This document shows positions 57,605 through 64,000 of a stretch of 64,000 bases of DNA, piece after piece; positions within the stretch are counted from its first letter, which is position 1; the number at the start of each line of letters is the position of its first letter. Source of the DNA: Prevotella sp. (GTDB lineage: Bacteria; Bacteroidota; Bacteroidia; Bacteroidales; Bacteroidaceae); the NCBI GenBank assembly GCA_022775985.1, contig JALFIM010000039.1, forward strand, positions 43,407-107,406, given 5' to 3'. A model generated the notes under the pieces. That model saw only the letters and a list, made by a program, of their open reading frames with translations, was not told the origin of the DNA and did no database searches. The translations under genes and the position numbers were made by a program.

Positions 57605-57635
57605 CAAAGATACACATCTGCGCAAGCGATGTCAA
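57605..57635 (-). promoter_or_regulatory. Consensus promoter facing the gltA 3' end
   Basis: On the minus strand TTG (57633-57635) and TATCTTTG (57605-57612) are exactly 20 bases apart. No minus-strand gene lies ahead of it: transcription would cross 57598-57473 and enter gltA in antisense. It could make a short RNA of about 125 bases ending in the GC-rich hairpin. Confidence 0.6.
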
Positions 57636-57803
57636 GTTCCTATCAAAAAACATTTAAAACTACCTTGTTTGGAACAACACTATTCCTCTTGTAATAGTGG
57701 GTTGTGGAAAATATTTTTGTTTTTTTGAAAAATAATGAATTGCTCTATTGAAATTTAAAGAGGGACGGCATACGCCACACAGGACACGCGGTCTCCCAGT
57801 GCC

Positions 57804-59282
57804 TCAAAGTATGTCCATCGGAAAAATGATATACCTGTTGTTACAGTAATACTTCAGAGCATCATCTATCACCATGAACGCCACGGGATAGGCGGCACCG
57901 TATTTCTTGCAGGCCTCGCTGATGGCCTTGAACAAATCTGGTTCGTAGCCGTGATGGAAAAGGCTGCGCCAAAACTCTAACTGGTCCTTGAAAGTCATGT
58001 CCTGAAGGATGCGCAAAAGCGGACACGCCTTCTTCTTCAGCACTTTGTCCGCCACAAAATAGGATATAGACATATCATCGGCTGTATGCTCCAAGTCGGG
58101 GTCTATGCCGCCCTTGCACAGGTTCACATACTTGCGCAGGAACACTTCGTCGGGCACCACGCCAAGCAACTGTTCAAAAGCCAACATCTGCTCGCAGTTC
58201 TCAAGATACATGTGCAAGTCGCTGTGCTTGTCAAGCCTGTAACGGTAGGTTTCCGTCAATTCGGTCCAAGTAGAGGGGAAGGCGTTGAAGAATCTCATCT
58301 GTGCCGCACTGTCCGCCGGATGGGCGCGAAGGTAATGATAGGCATCGTCAAGATCGTACACATCGAATATGCCAGACTGTCGGCCAAGCACGCTGCGGTT
58401 GTCTGGAAACACCTTAATGGACTTGGCGTACTTTCCTGACAGGGGCATTACCATTGCCTCCTTGCACTCCATACGATAGTCATCATGCAAGCGGTATGAC
58501 AGGAAAACGCCTTTTTTGACCACGCTGTCACGGTTCTGCGCATAAGTGCTGTGGCTTTCACGTACCCGCACCCGCATTTCTGTCCACACATCCCTTTCGC
58601 CCTGCCTTGCTGCCACACTGTCAGAGAACATGTAGCGCATGTCTTCGGCAGATATGCCCCAACCTAATTGGTCACTGTACCAGAAACGGTCTGTGTATAA
58701 AGTGATAATCGAAGGCACCATGTTGCGCTCTACGGCTACGAGATGGCGGGCCTTGATGCGGCCGTCGGGCGAATAGACCAGGAGAAACACCTCGTTCACA
58801 CCCTTGCCGAATGGCAGGAGGCAGGAGGGGTCCTCACGGTAGACAAAGCACACCCTATCGCCGTTGTCAAGACGCACCTTGCCGCCGTAGCGATAGCGGA
58901 GGCCAAGGGCCGACTCGTCATCGAATCCGCGCCACAGGAACTGAGGCCCGTAGCAAGCTGGTATCTCACGGTGGGTGTTGCTCACGTTTCCGTCGCTACG
59001 AGAACACATGTAAGCATTTTCGGCATTGACATATTCTTTCACCCGTGCTTTTTCATCTCTGCTCAAGTGTGGCGCACGTTTCAAGGAGTCCAACTCAACA
59101 GTGTATAATACATACTTCCAGTTCTTTATTTCATGGAAGCCAGAAAGATATGCAGCGAAAGCGGTGCTGTCTACACTTGCCTCCACACTTGCACAGCAAT
59201 GCGCATGCGGACGGCAATGCGCCGACAATACCGCAAGCGACATGCAGAGCCACACCAAATGAAGTAACATTCCTTTTTTCAT
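57804..59282 (-). CDS. Secreted protein of unknown function, last gene of the LanC-like operon
   Basis: The 492-residue protein has a signal peptide (about 1-21) followed by a His/Cys-rich start (CRPHAHCCAS). The body shows no motif I recognise. A beta-rich middle (GKVRLDNGDRVCFVYRED, NEVFLLVYSPDGRIKARHLV) is followed by a helical C-terminal third (VPDEVFLRKYVNLCKGGIDP, EFWRSLFHHGYEPDLFKAIS). It begins in the last codons of the papain-like gene (ATGA overlap), so the two are translationally coupled and likely act together, here outside the cytoplasm. Confidence 0.8.
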   Translation of the reverse strand: MKKGMLLHLVWLCMSLAVLSAHCRPHAHCCASVEASVDSTAFAAYLSGFHEIKNWKYVLYTVELDSLKRAPHLSRDEKARVKEYVNAENAYMCSRSDGNVSNTHREIPACYGPQFLWRGFDDESALGLRYRYGGKVRLDNGDRVCFVYREDPSCLLPFGKGVNEVFLLVYSPDGRIKARHLVAVERNMVPSIITLYTDRFWYSDQLGWGISAEDMRYMFSDSVAARQGERDVWTEMRVRVRESHSTYAQNRDSVVKKGVFLSYRLHDDYRMECKEAMVMPLSGKYAKSIKVFPDNRSVLGRQSGIFDVYDLDDAYHYLRAHPADSAAQMRFFNAFPSTWTELTETYRYRLDKHSDLHMYLENCEQMLAFEQLLGVVPDEVFLRKYVNLCKGGIDPDLEHTADDMSISYFVADKVLKKKACPLLRILQDMTFKDQLEFWRSLFHHGYEPDLFKAISEACKKYGAAYPVAFMVIDDALKYYCNNRYIIFPMDIL

Positions 59283-60091
59283 CTTTCCTTTATTACATAT
59301 AGCTTATACAGCTTTCCCAAGGGATATTTATTATTGTTGTTCGGATTTTGCGGATCATAATAAATCAAATAGCCGTCATCGCTCACTCCGTTGACCACAA
59401 TTTCATGGTAAACAAGATTCTTTATTTCTTCTACCGTTCCCATCATATTCCAACTGCCGTTTTCCTTAAATCTTTTGTCTCCTTTTTTGTATAGTTTCCC
59501 TACCTCACTTCCTTTATACACATTTTCAAGCTCTTTCCCAAATTTCGGCAAGACAAAGTTCAGAAAATCAACCATATAAGATATGGCAAGCCCATCGGCC
59601 ACAGCAGGGCTGACATCCTTTTCAGCCACACCTTTTATATTCTTCAGCCAGTCACCGTAAAGGTCGCTCACACCTATGGAGTTGACTCCCTTCAGATAAC
59701 GGGCAATGCATCTATAAGCACAATCCTTTTGGTTATCCATTGCTACCTTGCTACCTTCATACTTGGCTTCATCATAAGAGTCGTTTTTCACTTCCTCTAT
59801 GTCGAAGTCCCAGTCGGAATAGTAGATGCCTGACGTACCAGACGGCGTGCTCTGTGCCTCGACAAGCCCAAGATTCTCAACGAAGCCACCGCTCCATGAG
59901 CCGTCCACGCACATTTTTTCATACTCGGCTACGGTGTAGGGTATGGACTCGCTCCCTTTCTCCACCGCAACGCCGTTAGGACACCCACCATCAATGCCAC
60001 CACCCTCAAGGCAGCCATTGCCCTCAAGGCTGAAAGAAAGCTCTCCTTGCTGTTCTTTGCTGTTGTCAACAGTTAATTTTCTTTTATCCAT
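59279..60091 (-). CDS. Papain-like (C39-like) cysteine-peptidase-fold protein with Gly/Cys-rich N-terminal segment
   Basis: The 270 residues have no signal peptide. Residues 1-50 are polar, with a Gly-rich stretch holding Cys27 and Cys37 (LEGNGCLEGGGIDGGCPNG), which looks more like a RiPP precursor or leader than a folded domain. Residues about 118-270 carry QKDCAYRCIARYL (Cys124, Cys128), a YHEIVVNGV segment (His229) and YLIYYDPQN (Asp246): the Cys, His, Asp order of papain-like peptidases such as C39 leader peptidases. It sits 4 bases after the LanC-like gene and overlaps the secreted-protein gene by four. Peptidase and precursor roles are both inference. Confidence 0.65.
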   Translation of the reverse strand: MDKRKLTVDNSKEQQGELSFSLEGNGCLEGGGIDGGCPNGVAVEKGSESIPYTVAEYEKMCVDGSWSGGFVENLGLVEAQSTPSGTSGIYYSDWDFDIEEVKNDSYDEAKYEGSKVAMDNQKDCAYRCIARYLKGVNSIGVSDLYGDWLKNIKGVAEKDVSPAVADGLAISYMVDFLNFVLPKFGKELENVYKGSEVGKLYKKGDKRFKENGSWNMMGTVEEIKNLVYHEIVVNGVSDDGYLIYYDPQNPNNNNKYPLGKLYKLYVIKER

Positions 60092-60095
60092 AATC

Positions 60096-60941
60096 TTATG
60101 ATTTTTGATTAAACATGTTCAGTCCCAACAAGGCAAACTCATTGTTCACCGTGTTTACGTAATGTATGAAATGCGCAGCCACGTATTCCACACGGGTTGC
60201 AAGAACCGCAGAAAAAGCAACCTTCGGCTCCAGACCTATTATTGGAAAAAGAAGGTCATCGACACTGCAACCATAAAGAGCAGCCATGTCGTTTGCCACT
60301 GCTTTTTCACTTGTCCTACAGGATAATGGCATGTGTTCAGGCGTAAAATTCACTTCAGGACATTTTATCCTGTCGCCATACCTACAACGAATCACATCGA
60401 ATACGAAACGGAAGGACTCAAACAACGACGCATCTATCGGAGTGAGGCCATCGTCACAGGCACGTATATATTCCTTACTCACCAATGGCAATATTTCGTC
60501 TGTCCACGATTGCAGCAGAGCACCGTCGAAAGACACTTCCTGACGGGCCAACATATAAAGCCCAGACGTGAAACGTCTGCTGGCATATTTACGGTCAAGA
60601 GCCCAACAGGCCCTGACATTGCCAAGCACCTTCCTGTCGACATCGCCCAACAGAGAGCATGTACTACCTTTGACAAACCCCTTACGGATGAGGTAACACA
60701 ATCCCATGCCTATGCCTGAAAAGCCGTCAAGTATGCCGTATGGCAACCGTGTGTTGTCGCCTTCAAGTACTTCGTACAGCAAGCGGTTGGCCGTCTCGGT
60801 GTAAAACGGGGCTGACATATATCGGCCGTATTCATGCAAGAACAGGCAAAGCCCAGTCTTACCATCCATAAGCCCCACGTGTCTTGTAGTGCAAAGGTTT
60901 GCCACAATAGTATTGGCCATTATCCGCAACATATTTCTCAT
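60096..60941 (-). CDS. LanC-like protein (lanthionine synthetase C family), lacking zinc ligands
   Basis: The 281-residue protein matches the first part of LanC-like alpha/alpha barrels: GLMDGKTGLCLFL (residues 23-35) and GILDGFSGIGMGLCYLI (69-85) are the paired Gly motifs. Complete LanC cyclases are about 400 residues and bind zinc through W-C-x-G and C-H-G; neither is present, so thioether cyclisation is unlikely unless another protein supplies it. Bacteroidetes carry many such LanC-like genes beside glycosyltransferases and peptide genes. It overlaps the upstream glycosyltransferase by four bases (ATGA). Confidence 0.75.
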   Translation of the reverse strand: MRNMLRIMANTIVANLCTTRHVGLMDGKTGLCLFLHEYGRYMSAPFYTETANRLLYEVLEGDNTRLPYGILDGFSGIGMGLCYLIRKGFVKGSTCSLLGDVDRKVLGNVRACWALDRKYASRRFTSGLYMLARQEVSFDGALLQSWTDEILPLVSKEYIRACDDGLTPIDASLFESFRFVFDVIRCRYGDRIKCPEVNFTPEHMPLSCRTSEKAVANDMAALYGCSVDDLLFPIIGLEPKVAFSAVLATRVEYVAAHFIHYVNTVNNEFALLGLNMFNQKS

Positions 60942-61915
60942 GACTGTCTTTCTTTTATTGCAATTCTGAATTTGTCTATCAGTTCCGGCACATGCCTGTC
61001 GAAACAGAACGACATGCGATGCCGCATGACATTGGCTTGCAGACCTGCCATCAGGATCTTATCATGGAGCATGTCCGACAGATGGTCTATGTCATGAAAC
61101 TGCATGCCTATGCCCAAATTTCTCACACAACGCTCCACCGCCACTATGTGTCCCGTGTTGTCATACTGTATCACGGGCAACGCCGCAGCCATGTAGGTGC
61201 TCAAACGGGCCGGGATGTTCAGGTCGTCCCACGACGCATCATAAAGGTCTCCATAGTTAGCACTTCTTATGCAGTGAAGCCAGGCAGCGTCATACTTCGA
61301 GAACTCTTCCGTCCATCTGTCGGGGGAACAATGGCTGTGTATGTGGAAATAGCCAGAATAAGCCTCTGCAAAATATGCAAACAACTTCTCCTTGGCCGCA
61401 AAGAAATTCTCAAGATACAGGTGCAGATGTATCCTGTTCCTGACCAAAGCCTTGACAGACGTTTCCCTTATGCCAATAAGTCGTCCTGCACACACCGTAT
61501 GCACCTCGCCGTCAGCCTCCGACAACTTGGGCGAGAACGTGTCCTTGAAATAGTCTTTCTTGGGCATATCGCCATCCATAATCATAGTAAGCACAGGTTT
61601 TGACGGCAAAAACAGCTCAAACCACTGCCTTACCGTGTCGTTAAGGAATATCCTCAACGACGCATGGCGATAAAGCCATGCCAGTTCCTGCCAGTTGCCC
61701 ATAGACACGGCAAGCTGGGGCCCTTCCTTGTAATGCCAAGCAAAAGGTATGTCGGGCAGACGGCGAACTACATCATACACCCATCCAATGGCTCCCCAGT
61801 TGAGTAAGCCGTACACGATGTCGGGACGTATACTTGCAACCGCCTCCTCCCAATTGTCATGCGGAATATCCTCCACATTACCGAAAGGCAGCGGGCCTAC
61901 GGTAGAAAAGCTCAA
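60938..61915 (-). CDS. Glycosyltransferase, GT4-like C-terminal part separated by a frameshift
   Basis: This frame carries VGPLPFGNVEDIPHDNWEEA, ASIRPDIVYGLLNWGAIG, FAWHYKEGPQLAVSMGNW, DGEVHTVCAGRLIGI and a late YDAAWLHCIRS to WDDLNIPARLSTYMAAALP: the second half of a two-domain GT2-GT4 glycosyltransferase family. There is no proper start; the first possible one is a TTG at 61915 inside the conserved segment. It connects to the GT2 part upstream, which overlaps it by 38 bases in another frame. Its end overlaps the LanC-like start by four bases. Confidence 0.75.
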   Translation of the reverse strand: MSFSTVGPLPFGNVEDIPHDNWEEAVASIRPDIVYGLLNWGAIGWVYDVVRRLPDIPFAWHYKEGPQLAVSMGNWQELAWLYRHASLRIFLNDTVRQWFELFLPSKPVLTMIMDGDMPKKDYFKDTFSPKLSEADGEVHTVCAGRLIGIRETSVKALVRNRIHLHLYLENFFAAKEKLFAYFAEAYSGYFHIHSHCSPDRWTEEFSKYDAAWLHCIRSANYGDLYDASWDDLNIPARLSTYMAAALPVIQYDNTGHIVAVERCVRNLGIGMQFHDIDHLSDMLHDKILMAGLQANVMRHRMSFCFDRHVPELIDKFRIAIKERQS

Positions 61916-62435
61916 GTTGGGGGAAGAAGTCCTCGCTCACCCATTCGTCCCTCTCCACCCATCTCTCGTCTACACGCCGATGGGCTACCTGTACAAGCTG
62001 AAGCCAGAAACCCGGCCTGTTGCTTGTCGACTCTACATCATTGTCGCCGTGCAATGAATCGCACCTACCATACCTGATACCTGAAAAAGCCAACACCGCG
62101 TTTTCATTCTCCATGAATACAGATGCCATGGCGTCCAGATGGCCGGCATAATAGAAGTCGTCTGATGGAAGATATGCCACATATCCGTATCTGGCCATCT
62201 GCAAGCCACGGTTCACGGCATACCCAAGTCCATGGTTTTCCAGCAGACGAACATATCTTATCCTCGTGTCATGCAGAAACTCTGCCACAACAGTTTCCGT
62301 CTCGTCTGTGCTTCCATCGTCAATCACGATAAGTTCCCATCTCTCATAAGTCTGGCGAAGCAGACTTCTTATAGCCCGGCAAATGAAGCCGCACTGGTTG
62401 TAAGTGGGCATTATTACTGAAAAGCGTATGTCCAT
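61878..62435 (-). CDS. Glycosyltransferase, GT2 N-terminal part, ends at a frameshift or deletion junction
   Basis: The 185 residues begin FSVIMPTYNQCGFICRAIRS and include VIDDGSTDET, a DDFYYAGH metal-binding-like DD pair, and FWLQLVQVAHRRVDERWVER near the end. The frame stops at 61878 after a run of unrelated residues. If one C is removed from the CCCCC at 61919-61923 (minus strand), it joins the GT4 part as FFPNLSFSTVGPLPFGN. Even then about 100 residues that I recall between the domains seem absent, so an out-of-frame deletion is the other explanation. This is the first gene of the accessory operon. Confidence 0.75.
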   Translation of the reverse strand: MDIRFSVIMPTYNQCGFICRAIRSLLRQTYERWELIVIDDGSTDETETVVAEFLHDTRIRYVRLLENHGLGYAVNRGLQMARYGYVAYLPSDDFYYAGHLDAMASVFMENENAVLAFSGIRYGRCDSLHGDNDVESTSNRPGFWLQLVQVAHRRVDERWVERDEWVSEDFFPQLELFYRRPAAFR

Positions 62436-62903
62436 AAACTTTATGATAAAAAGCCTGCCAAAATATTCATAATAGACTAAAATAGGTATTCTACAGTTTT
62501 TTCACATCAATAGAAGTGATGATTTGACAACAGTTCTAATTTCTGCAATATGCATATATTTGCTGTCCGACAACTCCTCTAACTGCAAAAATACAAAAAA
62601 CAATGGATTAAAAAGCCAATATTAACATAAAAAACATCAAAACGCCTATAAATATTGACAAATATTTTGTTTGTTTGCATTTTTATATTATATTATCACA
62701 TTTCATTATTCTTTAAACCATTCAACAACAGACTGCCTATTAACGCCCAACACTAATTGGTTCAGTTTGGCGAAATCAGAGAACACTTCATATAAAAAAA
62801 CGCCACCGCCGTGTAGCAAACGGCACAATACCCGCGTCTAACGGTCAGAAATACAAAAAAAGCAACGCACCCTGCGCAAGCAGGACAACAAACGACAAAC
62901 GCA
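62436..62903. other. AT-rich gap between the accessory operon and the sigma factor gene
   Basis: About 470 bases with no gene. I find no clean TANNTTTG box for either flanking gene. The first 300 bases are strongly AT-rich, typical of accessory-region borders. Confidence 0.5.
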
Positions 62904-63401
62904 ATGGAAACAAAACATCAACCATCCGCAGAGAGCGACATCAACCGGGAGTTCGCCCGACTCGTGAGGGAGCACAAGTCCACGATATACACCGTGTGCT
63001 ACATGTTCTCCAAAGACAATGACGAGGTGAACGACCTCTTTCAGGAGATACTCGTCAACCTGTGGCGCGGATTCGCCAAGTTTGAGGGACGCAGCGACAT
63101 ACGCACTTGGTTCTACCGTGTGAGCCTCAACACCTGCATAAGCATAGACCGCAAGAAAAAGCGCGGCAAGACCGTGCCCCTCTCCATGAACATCAACCTC
63201 TACGACGACACAGACACCGATACCAAGCAGGTGAAGATGCTCTATGACCGCATCAACAAGTTAGGTCCCTTCGACCGAGCCATAGTGCTGCTCTGGCTCG
63301 ATGGTCTGCCCTACGACGAGATAGGCGACATCGTGGGCATATCGGCCAAGAACGTATCAGTGAAGCTGGTTCGCATCAGAGAGCGACTGAAGCACTCATA
63401 G
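62904..63401 (+). CDS. RNA polymerase ECF sigma-70 factor
   Basis: The 165-residue sigma factor has region 2 (STIYTVCYMFSKDNDEVND, LFQEILVNLWRGFAKFEGRS with DIRTWFYRVSLN) and region 4 (FDRAIVLLWLDGLPYDEIGD, IVGISAKNVSVKLVRIRERL). Regions 1 and 3 are absent, as in all ECF factors. The neighbouring membrane-protein gene 73 bases downstream could encode its anti-sigma partner or a co-regulated target, which is inference. Confidence 0.92.
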   Translation: METKHQPSAESDINREFARLVREHKSTIYTVCYMFSKDNDEVNDLFQEILVNLWRGFAKFEGRSDIRTWFYRVSLNTCISIDRKKKRGKTVPLSMNINLYDDTDTDTKQVKMLYDRINKLGPFDRAIVLLWLDGLPYDEIGDIVGISAKNVSVKLVRIRERLKHS

Positions 63402-63473
63402 ACAGACACCCGACAACAAATACATAACACGGCCTACTCGCCGGCAGTGGGCCACAAAAAAGCAAATAATATT

Positions 63474-64000
63474 ATGGAAAAGTACAACAGCAAAGAAAAC
63501 GTACAGCAGTCTGCGCCCATGAGCGAGACCGCAAGCATGGACTTGAAGCAGATGCGCGAGCAACTCGCCATCCTCAAGCAGAAACTCGACAAGCAGACCA
63601 TAGTGACAGACAGGCTCATACACCAGGCCATGAAGCACAAGATGTCGTGGATAACGAAGTACTGCTGGGCAGTGGCCCTGATTCTATACCCGTGTATATG
63701 CGTGGTATGGTGGGAAGCCAAGGACGTGTTCGGCATGTCGCTGTGCAGCTATCTGCTCCTGATGGTATTCACAGGCTGCTGCATAGTAGCAGACCTCTTC
63801 GTGAACAGGATGCGGCAGGAGGACTGGGCCAACGAGAACCTGATACGCACCAGTGAGAAGCTGGCAAGGATGAAGCACGTGCGCAAGATGCAGTCTATCA
63901 TACAGATGAGCCTTCTGGTAATAGTGATCCTCGCCATAGCCTACGACATATACACAGCTGGCGTGATGTCGGCCGAGGAGATGACGATAGTAGGCATCTC
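63474..64000 (+). CDS. Membrane protein downstream of the ECF sigma gene, cut by window edge
   Basis: The 175 visible residues start with a polar, Gln-rich head (MEKYNSKENVQQSAPMSETA) and a coiled-coil-like stretch (about 25-55), followed by two membrane helices (about 65-84 and 88-106) and a third at about 143-161. Position after the sigma gene suggests an anti-sigma or stress-membrane protein. I do not recognise the family, and the end is outside the window. Confidence 0.75.
   Translation, partial: MEKYNSKENVQQSAPMSETASMDLKQMREQLAILKQKLDKQTIVTDRLIHQAMKHKMSWITKYCWAVALILYPCICVVWWEAKDVFGMSLCSYLLLMVFTGCCIVADLFVNRMRQEDWANENLIRTSEKLARMKHVRKMQSIIQMSLLVIVILAIAYDIYTAGVMSAEEMTIVGI

Noticed and set aside
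60096-60941. Calling the LanC-like gene a true lanthipeptide cyclase
   Set aside because: The zinc motifs are absent and the protein is about 120 residues too short.

Overview
The window comes from a Bacteroidales bacterium, most likely in the Prevotellaceae. The evidence is Bacteroidetes-style promoters (TTTG about 20 bases before TANNTTTG) in front of many genes, the fused LpxC-FabZ lipid A enzyme, a eukaryote-like GT3 glycogen synthase, a serine palmitoyltransferase for sphingolipids, PPDK, and exported proteins whose tails resemble type IX sorting signals. Ile codons are very often ATA and coding DNA is moderately GC-rich, while gene-poor gaps are AT-rich.

Layout. 1-5.3 kb (minus): the start of a class A penicillin-binding protein, then lpxD, lpxC-fabZ, lpxA and miaA (cell wall, lipid A, tRNA modification). 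5.4-12.3 kb (minus): a tight run phoH-purC-menG-aroE-purM-prfA-pyrF. 12.9-13.7 kb: an exported peptidase-like protein. 13.9-18.1 kb (minus): glycogen synthase and alpha-glucan phosphorylase. 18.9-21.7 kb: a small secreted protein, hemW, an SDR enzyme, tRNA-Pro. 22-29 kb (minus): lon-tgt-lptG-DEAD-box helicase. 29.4-30.9 kb is an erosion zone with an orphan antitoxin and a GH43 start fused by deletion to the end of a YczE-like membrane protein. 31-37.4 kb: a lipid kinase divergent from serine palmitoyltransferase, a lipoprotein, and ppdK. 37.4-38.5 kb is a second scar with pieces of an integrase, a HigA-like antitoxin and possibly the variable end of a diversity-generating retroelement target. 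38.6-41.3 kb: gdhA and a decayed TonB-dependent receptor. 41.3-46 kb: two exported glycosidase-like proteins around trmN6. 46.6-51.6 kb: cstA, a small beta-barrel protein, recR, a membrane protein, a glycosyltransferase and a GNAT enzyme. 51.7-57.4 kb: tRNA-Asp, a low-molecular-weight phosphatase and acn-icd-gltA. 57.8-62.4 kb (minus): a compact accessory operon with a broken two-domain glycosyltransferase, a LanC-like protein, a papain-like protein with a Gly/Cys-rich head, and a secreted protein. The window ends with an ECF sigma factor and a partial membrane protein.

How the genes work together. acn-icd-gltA makes 2-oxoglutarate, gdhA turns it into glutamate, and ppdK links pyruvate and PEP. 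Glycogen synthase and the phosphorylase store and release glucose. The lipid A genes, lptG and the penicillin-binding protein build the envelope.

Two signals stand out. First, four intergenic sites carry arrays of three or four palindromic GGCC-centred units at an almost exact 22-base pitch. Second, the 57.8-62.4 kb LanC-like/glycosyltransferase/papain-like operon looks like a peptide-modification or export system that I cannot match to a described pathway.
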